This document shows, piece after piece, positions 44,354 through 58,500 of a stretch of DNA of 64,000 nucleotides (the first letter of the stretch is position 1; every line of letters begins with the position of its first letter). The stretch covers positions 19,339,001 through 19,403,000 of the forward strand of contig JAYKKT010000089.1 in NCBI GenBank assembly GCA_036023115.1. The letters are read 5' to 3'. This DNA comes from Brasenia schreberi (taxonomy: Eukaryota; Streptophyta; Magnoliopsida; Nymphaeales; Cabombaceae). The notes below the pieces were generated by a model, which did not search any database, was not told the DNA's origin, and was given only the letters and a program-made list of their open reading frames with translations. A program made the position numbers and the translations under genes.

Positions 44354-45906
44354 CTCAAGCTATCTTCAAGGAACCCTTTCCCAAACATGCCAGTGGCAGT
44401 GGGAAAGGAAAGGAGGTATGTACCCTCACCATTTCCAAGGAACTAGCGCGAAAGCCAGAACCTGGTCGACCTACTTGTGCGCCCATCCTTGTACTATACA
44501 AGAGGCCTGCCCAAGTCGTCATTCGGGGACCACCAAAAGTGGAAACCCCGGTAAAACCAGTTTTAAAAATCCAAGGTTCTCCTCAGCTCATCCTTAGAGC
44601 CAAGTTTAGCGCGAACCCTAGGCTGGTCGTGGGGGAAGTCACTAGATCCGGGAGGATCTATCAACCCTCGCACCTTCAAGGTGCTCAAAAGGTGGTCAGT
44701 GTGCTTGGCCCCTCAAAAGCATGTATCCCTAGTGGTCTGCCAAAAGCAGATAAGGACAAAGTCATCCTAAATCCTTATGATTTCAAAAACCACCTTTCAA
44801 AGATTCCTATTCACATGTCTATCCTAGAGCTTATAAAAACCTCGCCTAGGCATAGACTTGTATTAGAGAAAATTCTAGAAAGGGCCATGGTTGATTCGAA
44901 CATAAGTCCGGAATCCTTGTCTACCCAAGTGGCTTTATTAGGAGCAAAATCGCCCATCACTTTCTCGGAAGATGATGTAGATAGACCCTACGAAACCCAT
45001 AACCAGGCCCTGCATATCGAGGTGGTTCTAAACAACCACTCTCTGGACAGGTGCCTAGTCGATGGTGGAGGAGGGCTCAAGATTCTTCCACTTCATGTGG
45101 CATACAAAATCGGAGTCACCTTGACTTCAGTGAACCCAAGCCCCATCGTTATCATTGGATACGATGGGAATGCGTCTAGACCTTTAGGATCCATCGAACT
45201 CCCAATGGAAACGGGAGGGATCGAACACACGGGGGTGTTCCATGTCTTGGACATCCACCCCCATTATAACCTGTTGCTGGGAAGGCCCTGGATACACAGT
45301 TTGTGCGCTGTGCCATCCACCTTCCACAGGTGTGTTAAGATCCCTTTTAGGGACCAGGTCGTAGTGATCCTAGGTGAGAGTCACCCACAGCTTCAGGGGA
45401 TCATAAACTCCCCTTGTTTATCAAGCTCCCAGGCTCATGAGGCTAACCTGGGGCAAATTATGGTTGAGCCACCTCGGCTCGTGTTAAACAACCCTAGGAA
45501 GGTTGTATGTGTGAAGGGGCCACCCAAAGTAGGCCCCCTCCCGACTTTAATCCTCTTAGGAAAACCCAAGCATTCCCTATTTCCAAAGCCCCTGGACAAG
45601 AGGCCATACGAGCCTAATATGGACGATAGCATGTTCCAGGACCACGACTTGTATCCAACTTTTTCAAAAAACAAAAAGTCGTGGAACATGTTATTGAACA
45701 TGGGCTACACGCCCTACAAGAGTCTAGGAGCGCAGAACCAGGGTCTCCTAGAGCCCATCCTTCCTAGGGCCAACCCAAGCCGATATGGGATCGGCTATAC
45801 TCCCCGAATACCGCCGGAACCACCTCCTGTGAACACCTGGGTGAAGGGTGCCCCGGAGCCTGTCTTAGAAGAGACCTACGATTTAGACCTCCTATTCCGA
45901 GACTAA
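44354..45906 (+). pseudogene. E2 gag end, protease and G-patch-like segment
   Basis: This is the continuation of E2 gag after E3, starting just past the second GCCAC. It includes the VTRSGRIYQP stretch near 44640, the protease centre (LVDGGGGLKILP near 45057) and the G-patch-like end (LNMGYTPYKSLG, YGIGYTP). The frame is open to a TAA at 45904-45906. With its first half split off by E3 and carrying stops, it cannot yield a whole polyprotein. Confidence 0.88.
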
Positions 45907-45931
45907 TCCATAGTGTTTTCCCTTTGTAGGT

Positions 45932-48900
45932 ATGACGGAAGATCCCTTTTTCTAAAAATACCAAAAACATTTGAAAAACTTAAAATCAAAAAAATCGAAA
46001 AACAAGAAAAATCAAAAACAATGGAAAAACAAAAACTCGAAAAAAGAGTGCTTTGTATAGTTCCCAAAGTTCTTGTTTTACAAAAACCCAAAAAAATCGA
46101 AAATTTGGAAAATACCAAAAAGATTTTGTACATAGTTGCTCCTGGTAGGACTTTGGCAAAAGAAAAGGATTTCGAAAGAAACGTCGTCTGCATAGCCAGA
46201 CCAAAAATTTCGAAATCACTTGAAAATCTAAGTACAAAACCAGGTCATTTTGAAAACCACGCATCAAGTTCCCTCGGGTCTATAGCCCACGAGAATGATC
46301 AAAGCCCAGAAGTGGACCCCCTTGAGGAAGATCCCACTTCTGAGCTCCCAGAATTTCATAGAATTCTCGATTTTGAAAGACCTTCCGAATCAGTAGGAGG
46401 AGATTTCATAGAGGTAAACCTAGGGGATGATTCCAATCCCAAAACCATCAAAATAGGCGCATGCTTGCATGAAACTGAAAAGTTAGCATTCATTGCATTT
46501 CTACGAACCTATTTAGATGTGTTTGCATGGACGTATGAAGACATGCCGGGCATAGATCCCAGCATTGTCAAGCATCGTCTTCCCTTAGAGGCAGGTGTAA
46601 AACCCATAAAGCAGAAGCTTAGGAAAATACACCCGAATGTACACACGCAAGTCAAAGAGGGTTTAGAAGATCTGCTAAAAGTCGGATTTATAAAACCCAT
46701 TGCGTATTCTGATTGGTTGTCAAATATCGTTGTGGTTCGAAAAACCAATGGGAAAATTCGAATATGCATCGATTTCAGAAACCTGAATAAAGCCACTCCA
46801 AAAGATAATTATCCTTTACCAGACATAGATTTGATAGTCGATAGTACTGCAAATCATGAAATGTTTTCATTCATGGATGGCTATTCAGGCTATAATCAAA
46901 TCAAACTAAGTCCACGAGATCAAGGTAAGACCGCCTTTACAACCCCCTGGGGCACGTACTGCTATACAGTCATGCCCTTTGGTTTGAAAAATGCCGGCGC
47001 AACATACCAACGAGCCATGAACACGATCTTCCATGATCAAATTCATGAGCTTGTAGAAGTGTATGTAGATGATCTCTTGGCAAAATAAAAAAACCCGATG
47101 CACCCATGTCGAATGTTTACAAAAGATTTTCGAAAGGCTTAGGCTTTACAAAGTAAAGCTAAACCCTCAAAAATGTGTGTTCGGGGTAGAATTAGGGAAG
47201 CTTCTAGGCTTTATGGTGAGCCAAAGGGGAATAGAAGTCGACCCCTCTAAGTGTCGAGCCATCATAGACATGGCTCCACCCTCCAATCTCACCCAAATCC
47301 GTAGCCTCCAGGGTCGATTACAATCCATTCGCCGATTCATATCGAATCTGGCAACTAGATGCGAACCCTTCAACAAACTGTTGAGGAAGGGTACGAAATT
47401 CTTATGGGATGATGAATGACAAAAGTCCTTCGAGAGACTGAAGGCATACTTGGTTAATCCCCCCGTTTTGAATCCTCCAAAGCAAGGAAAACTGCTTTGA
47501 TTATACATCTCCGTGCATGTAAATGCTTTAGGAGCCCTGTTGGCTCAATACGAGGATGACACCCATAAGGAGTATGCCATCTACTATATTTCGAAAACTC
47601 TCTCGGCTTATGAACGAAATTATCAAGCCATGGAGAAGACGTGCTTGGCCCTAGTCTGGGCCTGCCAGAAGTTCAGACACTATTTCCTAGATCATGAGAT
47701 CTGGATAGTGTCCAAGCTTGATCCAATCAAGCACTTGTTCGAAAAACCCATTCTCACGGGTAGATTGGGCAAATGGCAGCTCCTTGTAATGGAGTATGAT
47801 CTGAAATACCATCACCAGATCTCCATTAAGGGGCAAGCCCTAGCAGATTACGTGGTTAAATTCCCCTTAGAGGATGCATATCCCACTCTTGTCGAAATGC
47901 CTGACGAAGGCATATTGCAAAACCATTTTCAAAACCACATTTTGGCAAATTCTTTCGAAAACCAAGTGTGGAAGATGCACTTCGACGGGGCACGAAACCA
48001 ACGAAGGGCTGGTGCCGGAATCATCCTAATCTCCCCTGAAAAGGGCGAGATTCCCATAGCAGTCCGCTTAGATTTCGAATGTTCCAACAACGTAGCTGAG
48101 TATGAAGCACTCATACAAGGCTTAAGGATTTCGAAAACTCTAGGGGCATCGTGCATTGAGGTCTTTGGAGATTCTCTCCTTGTCATAAACCAAGTTTTGA
48201 AAATTTGGCAAGTACGTAATGAGAAACTACTTCCATATTACGAGTTGGCCACTCGATTGGTCCAATCCTTCCAGTCGTGTGAACTCACACACGTAGGAAG
48301 AGAGGACAATGGCATCGCTGATGCCCTCTCCTCCTTGGGTTCAGCCTTGAAGGTCGATCCCATTTCAGGGACCAGATCTTTGGAAATATGGCATGCGCCC
48401 CACCCATCCACGCATGACTTGGATATTTGCCAAAACAACCCAAAGTCTATTGAAAAACCCTGGTTCTATGACATAAAACAATTTTTAGAAAATGGGGGAT
48501 TTACCGAGGATGCCACATCCAAAGATAAGGCATTCATTCGTAAGATTTCGACCCGATACACCATTCTGGGTGGGGTCTTATACAAAAAGAGTTTTACCGG
48601 CATTCTGCTTAGGTGTATCGACCTAGAGGAGGCTAGGATAGTAATGCATGAGTTCCACGATGGAGAATGTGGAGGTCATGTTAATGCCAACATGATGGCG
48701 ATGAAAATACTTAGAGGGGGCTATTTTTGGTCCACCCTGAAAAAGGATTGTCACGATCATGTTAGGAAGTGTCATCCGTGTCAAGTGCATGGGCACGCCA
48801 TTCATATCCCTTCATCTGCATTGCATTCCGTGGTTAGCCCCTGGCCATTTACCATGTGGGCGTTTGACATCGTAGGCCCAATATTCCCAAAGGCCTCGAA

Positions 48901-49710
48901 TGGGCATCGATTTATTTTAGCAGCCACGGAGTATTTCTCCAAGTGGGTGGAAGCCATTTCCCTAACCAATGTAATGGGGCAACATGTGGTGGCTTTCATC
49001 CGGAGGAATATCTTGGCTCGATTTGGGGTTCCATGAGACCTTGTGTCTGATAATGGTACCCCATTCAAGAACGAGCGGATGGTTAAGTTGTGCAACACGT
49101 ATGGCATAACTCACTACTTCTCCTCGCCCTACTACCCTCAAGGCAACGACCAAGCCGAAGCCACAAACAAGACTCTCATTAGTATTATTGAGAAAACCTT
49201 AGAGAAGGGTAGGATGTGGCACGAGAAGCTGGATGAAGCCTTATGGGCTTATAGGACTTCCATCCGGACTCCCACGAATGCCACACCATTCGAATTGGTC
49301 TATGGCACAAACGCCATTCTTCCCATTCATACCCAACTGCATTCATTCCATATATCCCTAGCACTCGACCTTCCCCTAGAGACGCTTCAGCATGCTAGGA
49401 TGGCCGAACTAGATTTTCTAGATGAGAGGCGACTCCTTGCCATGGATCATGCTCGTGCATACCGGGAAAGGATAGCCCGACATTATAGCAAACACATGAG
49501 ACCTCGCCACTTTGAAGTGGGAGATCTGGTCTTAAAAACCATCCACCATCGTGGCCCACACCCCCTAGGCAAGTGGCGCCCCAACTGGGATGGACCCTAT
49601 GTTGTACGAGCAACCACTACGAACAATTCGTATTGGTTGAGACATGTGAATAAGGTAGGAATTTAGCAGATCCTATCAATATTCAATACTTAAAGAAATA
49701 TCATGTGTAG
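45932..49710 (+). pseudogene. E2 pol: RT, two RNase H, integrase
   Basis: The order is as in E3. A two-base insertion near 45953 shifts the start. RT is open to a frameshift at 47086, just after YVDDLLAK. Later stops are at 47417 (TGC to TGA), about 47498, and 49034-49036 (CGA to TGA in integrase). The second RNase H is intact (MHFDGA, AEYEA, GDSLL, IADALS), and the integrase zinc module and DDE residues are present. Near 49639-49656 an 18-base stretch copied from 49758-49775 disrupts the integrase C-terminus. Confidence 0.9.
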
Positions 49711-50866
49711 GATCTGGACTAAATTCCAGTTTTCGAAAATTTAGAGGGATAGCTGCCCTGAGACATGTGAATAAGGTGCAAAGGCGAACTCGTATGACCC
49801 TAAGTGAGAGAATTCGCACTTGTGAAAGAGTGGAGTTTTCAAAATCGTGGTTACATTTTAAAATCCTTCTTCTTACAAAGAAAGGCCTAGTTCAACATAG
49901 CAAGATACTTGCAAGTAGTACGTGCTATTTCTAAATAGGCTGATCTGGAATGGATCGAATGTTGGCTTGGGATAAGTCCGCCCCTCTTCTCTCCTATTTC
50001 CAAAAGGAAAACAAAGGCCCAAAACAAAAGGGAATTCCCCATTCAAAGTCTTTTTCCAAAAGAAAGAAACCAGACTTCAAAAAGAAAAATCGATTCTCTT
50101 ATGAAAAAGAGGGATTAAAGAATAAATACTCCCAAAGGGAGACCCTCGATGAAAAAAAAGGAAAAAGAGGCCAAAAAGCTCAAAAAGAGCAGTTTTCCGC
50201 CTTCTATGCCTCAAACCACGGGACGCTTCAGAAGGGACCATGGTATCTCTTTCCCATCCCTGGCTTATCCCAAGCTAAAGCATGGTTCATTTCGAGGAAT
50301 CCTAAAGTAAAAATAGGATTTACTTACTTGAATTTTATCTTGTTTGAGAACTCGACGTTTCAAGTAAGGCGTAGGAATTTGAAATGAAGCTTGTTTTCTT
50401 ATAAAACCTCCGCTAGATAAGCGAGTGTTAAGACTCAAACAAGGGCAAGCACGAAGAGCTCGAGATCCTTAGGATCGAGGCTCAAGACAGTTGTCCCTTT
50501 TGTAAATAGCTTTTGTAAATAAGTTTTGAAAACCGAACATCGAACAGCATAGGATTTGCTCACTTGGAGCAATAGACCTAGTAAGTCTCTAGAGTTCGAC
50601 CACATCTGGTCTCTGGGAGGTCGCCACTTTTGGCACCACACCCATGTCATTGGCATTCCACGCATGGTACTTGCATGAACATGATCCCATTTAGGACCAA
50701 ATTCCATATAGAACCCTTTGGCGTGATATCTCCTCCTACCAGAATTTGTAAATTGAGATTTTGCTAAAAATGGGATGATCCCATATTCTTCGTGGCTAGA
50801 TCTAGGAAGACATTAAAAGGGGTGTTTGTCATCTTTGCCCTTATCCAAATCGATTTGGACAAGGCC
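49711..50866 (+). other. E2 3' untranslated region
   Basis: Non-coding, purine-rich, and aligned with 40273-41471 and 61231-62306. It contains the second copy of the 18-base duplicated stretch (49758-49775). The CCACGG hairpin partner near 50245 reads CCATGG and no longer pairs fully. Nothing else is recognised. Confidence 0.8.
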
Positions 50867-50879
50867 AAAGAGGGGCATC
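50867..50879 (+). other. Polypurine tract of E2
   Basis: AAAGAGGGGCATC directly precedes the 3' LTR of E2. Confidence 0.92.
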
Positions 50880-53800
50880 TGTAAACACCCCGAAATCCCA
50901 CGAATTTCTTAAACAAATCTGGTTTTATACAAGCAGCCCCAAAGGGCCATTTTGAGTCTGGAAACCCAGGAGCCTTTCAGACAACCCTGTATATATGTTT
51001 TAAACTTCATATTTCAAAAATATATAATATGGCTTTTGAAAACCTTTTAAAATTACGTTTTGAAACCCCGAAGCGGCTTGGCCCGATCAAAACAGGACCA
51101 GGAGAGCTAAGAAGAGCCCGGAACCGGAGCGCATGTCGAGCCCGGCGCAACAACTCTTGTATTTGATTCACACCCCCAGGATCTCGAACGTCCAAGACCC
51201 TGTTCTTATCAAAATATCATTTGAAGTCATCTCCGGAAGGCAGAAACGGAGGCGGACGACCATGTTGGCGAAGACCCAACGAAGACGGAGTACTGATGCT
51301 GTCAGACCCCGCACAAATCGTCTGTTTCGAATCCAGCTCGAAGGAGTCAGAGTTCAGTTTGGATTGAATCTGGACCATATATATCCAGATCCCAATCCAA
51401 ACCCATATGTGGACTTGAATTTGGATTTGGATCCAGAGATCTAATCCAATATCCATATCCATGGCCCACATCACCTTCTCATAAATGGAGGTGGGGCCCA
51501 CTTGAATTTCACGTGGGATCATGGGCATGAGAGAGAGTGGAGATGGAAAATATCAAGAGTGTTGTAATTAAGCTTGACTTGTGTGTCAAGTTTGGGGTTA
51601 ATCATGTGGGTTAGCCTATTTGAGTGGGTTTAAGCTTGTAATTAGCCAAAACCTAACCTAGGGCTGCACCAACATGAGGTGGTTAAGGTCTATGGGCCAT
51701 GCAAAGGGAGCTCCTTCACCTAAACCTAACCCAAAACACCTAATCCAAGCCTACCCCCCAATCCACCCCTAATCTGAGCCTAATCACCTAACCCACTTCC
51801 CTAATCCCGGCCTAATCCCAACCTAATCACCTAACCCACTTCCCTAATCCTTCCCTAAACCTAGGTTAATTTCCCTAATTCTAGCCTAAACCTAGCCTAA
51901 TCACCTAACCTAGCTCACTAAACCTCACCCTAAAACCCAACCACCTAACCCAGCCCTAAACCCCTAAACCACCCCTAGCCCACAATCTACCCAAACCCCT
52001 AGTTTTCAAAATATCTGGCCCAACCCTTTCCAGCCCACCTTATCTACATACCACCCTACCTAAACCACCTAACCACTACCCCAAGCCCAGCCCTAACCGA
52101 CCTACCCATCCCTATTTAACCCCCCCCCCTTGGGGGCGGGTTTTCCAAGCTAGGAGTCCCCACCAATCCCAGCCGTGTCCCCTTCTTCCCCAAGCCCAGC
52201 CGGGTCCTCTCCTTCCTCCACTTCCCCAAGCTCCACTTGCTCCACCTCCCAGCACCACCTGCACCACCACCGCCACCACCATTCCAGCCGAAGCCCCCTC
52301 CATCATCATCCTCTTCACCCGACCGAACCAACCGAGCCCCCACATCCGGCTGCTCCTCTTCCAGCCACCGCCTCTCTCCATACGGTTAGTACTCCTTTCT
52401 TCGTCTTACCTTCTTCACTCCCTCTCCACTCTCAGCCACCTAAACCCTACCACAACACCCTACCACTAGCCATTTCCCCTTTGCTGCCACCCTTCTCACT
52501 CAGCCAAACCTAGTCATCCTAGCCACCTAGCTACATTCGACCACCCTATAAGATTCCCATTCGGCCTTCCCTTAAACTCCCCTTAGGTCCATATTCCCTA
52601 ACACTCTATACTCTCCATTTGTGACCCTACATATTCACTTGGCCCAGCCCTTTAATCCCCCACATCAAGGCGACACCCACTTGCAGCTGGCCACCTTCGA
52701 GGAGCCTATCCCGCGCCCCACTTGCAGCCGGCCAGCACCCTTGGTCATTCCCCCTCGCGGAGCTCCCGTTTGCAGCCCAAGGCGAAGGCCAAGCCCACGC
52801 TCAAGCAAGGCCTCTACGGACCAGCTACTCGTAAGTGCCTAAACTCGGTCTTTAGTTGTATACTTGCTTGAGATTCAATTTGATACGAGGTTGTAATAAC
52901 GGAGCATAGTCTCCCCCCGCTTGTAATAACGTGGCTTGGCACACCCACACACATGCACTCTCTTAGTCGTGCACGATTTTGAACACACACGGGCCTAATC
53001 AGCCCCTAATACATAAGTATATATATTTTCATTTTCGAAGGGTTTTTGCTTAAGTTGGGTGCGTGGTCTTTCAATTCAAGCACTCACACACATTGAGCTT
53101 TCGCTCTTATTTGAAAGACCCAAGTAAGGGCCGACCTATACTATTTGGGTTTCATTTCATGTCGTGTGAGTAAGTCTTTCAATTCAAGCACTCACACACA
53201 TTGAGCTTTCGCTCTTATTTGAAAGACCCAAGTAAGGGCCGACCTATACTATTTGGGTTTCATTTCATGTCGTGTGAGTAAGTCTTTCAATTCAAGCACT
53301 TTCACACACATTGAGCCTTCGCTCTTACTCCCAAGACCTTAGTAAAGGCCTTATTGCAGTTATATTTGGGTTTCATTTATGTCGTGTGTGTAGTACTTCA
53401 ATTCAAGCACTCTCACACACATTGAGCCTTCCCTCTTACTCCCAAGACCTTAGTAAAGGCCTTATTGCAGTTATATTTGGGTTTCATTTATGTCGTGTGT
53501 GTAGTACTTCAATTCAAGCACTCTCACACACATTGAGCCTTCGCTCTTACTCCCAAGACCTTAGTCAAGGCCATACTGCAATTTATATTTGGGTTTAATT
53601 TCATGTCGTGTGTGTAAGTCTTTCAATTCCAGCATGCACCCACATTGAGCCTTCGCTCTTATTTGCAAGACCCGAGTAAGGGCTCATATACATAATCTAT
53701 ATACATATTTCCCTTCGGTTATTTCCCTTCGGTTATTTCCCTTCGGTTATTTCCCTTCAGTTATTTCCCTTCAGTATTGTCTTTACATTTCGGGTTTTCC

Positions 53801-54288
53801 CTTTGGAGTAGCGTGAGTTTGCATTGCATCTACGCCATACCACGAGGTAGGACGCATATTGCATCAAAGCAAGCCCCGCTCGAATTCACCCACGTAGTGG
53901 AGTGTTCATAACACACAAACTAGGTGGCCCGAAAAGGGATAAAAGAAAAGACTTAGGCACGTGCAAATCCACGTGATCTAAAACATGCAATCGCATTTTA
54001 AAGACCCGAAATAGACACCTCGAACCTCTTCGTAGACTTTCTCTCCAAAAACTCGATTTTTGCAAAGCGTACAGACTGACCCTTGCACATCGGTGCAAGA
54101 AGGTCTGCGACGACAAGAGCTTACTTGCTCACAGTCGCCACGTTTAGAAGTCAGTATTAAAAATATCTTCGCTAGCTTAGGTAAGCTAGCTGGCACGCCC
54201 TGTTTGCATACATAGGCCTTAGACACACGAGAGGATCCGCTCCGAGCCCTAAAAAAGGCAAAGAGGCGGGGATTTTCACGCGTCTACA
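50880..54288 (+). repeat. E2 3' LTR (family A, 3409 bp)
   Basis: Partner of 25779-29127, starting TGTAAACACCCCG and ending CTACA. The core promoter is at 52112-52145, the donor/hairpin module at 52831-52930, tandem ~108-bp units at 53060-53690, CCCTTCGGTTATTT units at 53707-53775, U5 hairpins at 54082-54099 and 54171-54190, and the PBS-core copy at 54191-54200. It is 60 bp longer than the 5' copy. Confidence 0.93.
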
Positions 54289-54293
54289 CCCCC

Positions 54294-55530
54294 GCACCTT
54301 CAAGGTGCTCAAAAGGTGGTCAGTGTGCCTGTCCCCTCAAAAGCATGTATCCCTAGTGTTCTGCCAAAAGCAGATAAGGACAAAGTCATCCTAAATCCTT
54401 ATGACTTCGAAAACCACCTTTCAAAGATTCCTATTCACATGTCTATCTTAGAGCTTATACAAACCTCGCCTAGGCATAGACTTGTATTAGAGAAAATTCT
54501 AGAAAGGGCGAAGGTAGATTCGAACATAAGTCCGAAATTCTTGTCTGCCCAAGTGGCTTTATTAGGAGCAAAATCGCCGATCACTTTCTCGGAAGATGAT
54601 GTAGATAGACCCTACGAATCCCACAACCAGGCCCTGCATATCGAGGTGGTTCTAAACAACCACTCTCTGGACAGGTGCCTAGTCGATGGTGGAGGAGGGC
54701 TCAACATCCTTCCACTTCATGTGGCGTATAAAATGGGAGTCACCTTGACTTCAGTGAACCCAAGCCCCATCGTTATCACTGGATACGATGGGAATGCGTC
54801 TAGACCTTTAGTATCCATCGAACTCCCTATGGAAACGGGAGGGATCGAACACACGGGGGTGTTCCATGTCTTGGACATCCACCCCCATTATAACCTGTTG
54901 CTGGGAAGACCCTGGATACACAGTTTATGCGCTGTGCCATCCACCTTCCACAGGTGTGTCAAGATCCCTTTTAGGGACCAGGTCGTAGTGATCCTAGGAG
55001 AGAGTCACCCATAGCTTCAGGGGATCATAAACTCTCCTTGTCTATCGAGCTCCCAGGCCCATGAGGCTAACCTGGGGCAAATTGTGATTGAGCCACCTCA
55101 GCTCGGGTTAAACAGCCCTAGGAAGGTTGTATATGTGAAGGGGCCGCCCGAAGCAAGCCCCCTCCCGATTCTAACCCTTCTAGGAAAACCCAAGCGTTCC
55201 CTATTTCCAAAGCCCCTGGACAAGAGGCCATATGAGCACAATATGGACGATAACATGTTCCAGGACCACGACTTGTATCAAACCTTTTCGAAAAACAAAA
55301 AGTCATGGAACATGTTGTTGAACATGGGCTACACGCCCTACAAGAGTCTAGGGGCATAGAACCAGGGTCTCCTAGAGCCCATCCTTCCTAGGGCCAATCC
55401 AAGCCGATATGGGATCGGCTATACTCCCCGAATACCGCGAGAGCCACCCCTTGTGACCACCTGGGTCAAGGATGACCCGGAACCTGCCTTAGAAGAGACC
55501 TACGATTTAGACCTCCTATTCCGAGTCTAA
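54294..55530 (+). pseudogene. E1 protease and G-patch-like segment after E2
   Basis: This continues the frame cut at 25778. The protease centre LVDGGGGLNILP lies near 54684-54715. Two TAG codons (55012-55014 and 55357-55359) stand where E2 and E3 have CAG. The true end is the TAA at 55528-55530, followed by the acceptor-like tract. The G-patch-like segment (LNMGYTPYKSLGA) is cut by the second stop. Confidence 0.87.
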
Positions 55531-55555
55531 CCCGTAGTGTTTTCCCTTTGTAGGT

Positions 55556-58500
55556 ATGACGGAAGATCCCTTTTATAAAAATACAAAAACATTTGAAAAG
55601 CTTAAAATAAAAAAAATCGAAAAACAAGAAAAACCAAAAACAATGGAAAAACAAAAACTCAAAAATAGAGTGCTTTGTATAGTTCCCAAGGTTCTTGTTC
55701 TACAAAAACCCAAAAAAATCGAAAATTTGGAAAATACCAAAAAGATTTTATACATAGCTGCTCCTGGTAGGACTTTGGCAAAAGAAAAGGATTTCGAAAG
55801 AAACGTCACCAAAAATTTTGAAATCACTTGAAAATCCAAGTACAAAACCAGGTCTTTTTGAAAATCACGCATCAAATTCCCTTGGGTCTATAGCCCATGA
55901 GAATGATCAAAGCCCAGAAGTGGATCCCCTTGAGGAAGATCCCACTTCAGAGCTCCCAGAATTTCATAGAATTCTCGATTTTGAAAGACCTTCCCAATCA
56001 GTAGGAGGAGATTTCATAGAAGTAAACCTAGGGGATGATTCAAATCCCAAAACCATCAAAATAGGCGCATGCTTGCATGAAACTGAAAGGTTAGCATTCA
56101 TTACATTTCTACGAACCTATTTAGATGTGTTTGCATGGACGTATGAAGACATGCCGGGCATAGACCCCAGCATTGTCGAGCATCGTCTTCCCTTAGATGC
56201 AGGTGTAAAACCCATAAAGCAGAAGCTTAGGAAAATACACCCGAATGTACACACGCAAGTCAAAGAGGGTTTAGAAGATCTGCTAAAAGCCAGATTTATA
56301 AAACCCATTGCGTACTCTGATTGGTTGTCAAACATCGTTGTAGTTCAAAAAACCAATGGGAAAATTCGAATATGCATCGATTTCAGAAACCTGAATAAAG
56401 CCACTCCAAAGGATAATTATCCTTTACCAAACATAGATTTGATAGTCGATAGTACTGCAAATCATGAAATGTTTTCATTTATGGATGGCTATTCAGGCTA
56501 TAATCAAATCAAACTAAGTCCACGAGATCAGGGTAAGACTGCCTTCACAACCCCATGGGGCACGTACTGCTATACAGTCATGCCCTTTGGTTTGAAAAAT
56601 GCCGACGCAACATACCAACGAGCCATGACCACGATCTTCCATGATCAGATTCATGAGCTCGTAGAAGTGTATGTAGATGATCTCTTGGCAAAATCCAAAA
56701 CCCGATGCACTCACATCGAATGTTTACAAAAGATTTTCGAAAGGCTTAGGCTTTACAAAGTAAAACTAAACCCTCAAAAATGTGTATTCGGGGTAGAGTC
56801 AGGAAAGCTTCTAGGCTTTATGGTGAGCCAAAGGGGAATAGAAGTCGACCCCTCTAAGTGTCGAGCCATCATAGACATGGCTCCACCCTCCAATCTCACC
56901 CAAATCCGTAGCCTCCAAGGTCGTTTACAATCAGTTCGCCGATTCATATCGAATCTGGCAACTAGATGCGAACCCTTTAATAAACTGTTGAGGAAGGGCA
57001 TGAAATTCTTATGGGATGACGAATGCCAGAAGTCCTTCGAAAGACTGAAGGCATACTTGGTTAATCCCCCCGTTTTGAACCCTCCAAAACAAGGAAAACC
57101 ACTTTTATTATACATCTCCGTGCATGCGAATGCTTTAGGAGCCCTGTTGGCTCAATATGAGGATGACACCCATAAGGAGTATGCCATATGCTATATTTCT
57201 AAAACTCTCTTGGCTTATGAACGAAATTATCAAGCCATGGAGAAGACGTGCTTGGCCCTAGTCTGGGCCTGCCAGAAATTCAGACACTATTTCCTAGATC
57301 ATGAGATCTGGATAGTGTCCAAGCTTGATCCAATCAAGCACTTATTCAAAAAACCCATTCTCACGGGTAGATTGGGCAGATGGCAACTCCTTCTAATGGA
57401 GTATGATCTGAAATACCATCACCAGATCTCCATTAAGGGGCAAGCCCTGGCAGATTACGTGGCTGAGTTCCCCTTGGAGGACGCATATCCCATGCTTGTT
57501 GAAATGCCTGATGAAGGCATATTACAAAACCATTTTCAAAACCACATTTTGACAAATGCTTTCGAAAACCAAGTGTGGAAGATGCACTTTGATGGGGCAC
57601 GAAACCAACGAGGGGCTGGTGCTGGGGTCATCCTAATCTCCCCTGAAAAGGGCGAGATTCCCATAGCAGTCCACTTAGATTTCGAATGTTCCAACAACGT
57701 AGCTGAGTATGAAGCACTCATACAAGGCTTAAGAATTTCGAAAACTCTAGGGGCATCATGCATCGAGGTCTTTGGAGATTCGCTCCTTGTCATAAACCAG
57801 GTTTTAAAAATTTCGCAAGTACGTAATGAGAAACTACTTCCATATCACGAGTTGGTCACTCGATTGGTCCAGTCCTTCCAATCGTGTAAACTCACACACG
57901 TAGGGAGAGAGGACAATGGCATCGCCGATGCCCTCTCCTCCTTGGGTTCAGCCCTGAAGGTCGATCCCATTTCAGGGACCAGATCTTTGGAAATATGGCA
58001 TGCGCCCCACCCATCCACACACGACTTGGATATTTGCCAAAATAACCCAGAGTCTATTGAAAAACCCTGGTTTTATGACATCAAACAGTTTTTAGAAAAT
58101 GGGGATTCGTCAAGGATGCCACATCCAAAGATAAGGCATTCATTCGTAAGATTTTGACCCGATACACCATTCTGGGTGGGGTTTTATACAAAAAAAGTTT
58201 TATCGGCATTTTGCTTAGGTGTATCGACCTAGAGGAGGCTAGGATAGTGATGCACGAGTTCCACGATGGAGAATGTGGAGGTCATGTAAATGCCAACATG
58301 ATGGCAATGAAAATACTTAGAGGGGGCTATTTTTGGTCCACCCTAAAAAAGGATTGCCACGATCATGTTAGGAAGTGTCATCCATGTCAGGTACATGGGC
58401 ACGCCATTCATATCCCTTCATCTGCATTGCACTCCGTGGTCAGCCCCTGGCCATTTACCATGTGGGCGTTTGACATCGTAGGCCCAATATTTCCAAAGGC

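Larger units (their letters stand above)
25779..54288 (+). mobile_element. E2, Ty3/gypsy (Tat-type) element inserted in E1
   Basis: E2 has two family A LTRs, a PBS, gag-protease, pol, polypurine tract and 5-bp TSDs. It is about 14.7 kb after removal of E3. Gag is split by E3 at 30589-44348. Stops at 29571 and 29589 (CAG to TAG), a frameshift at 47086 and stops at 47417, about 47498 and 49034 show that it is no longer autonomous. Confidence 0.92.
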
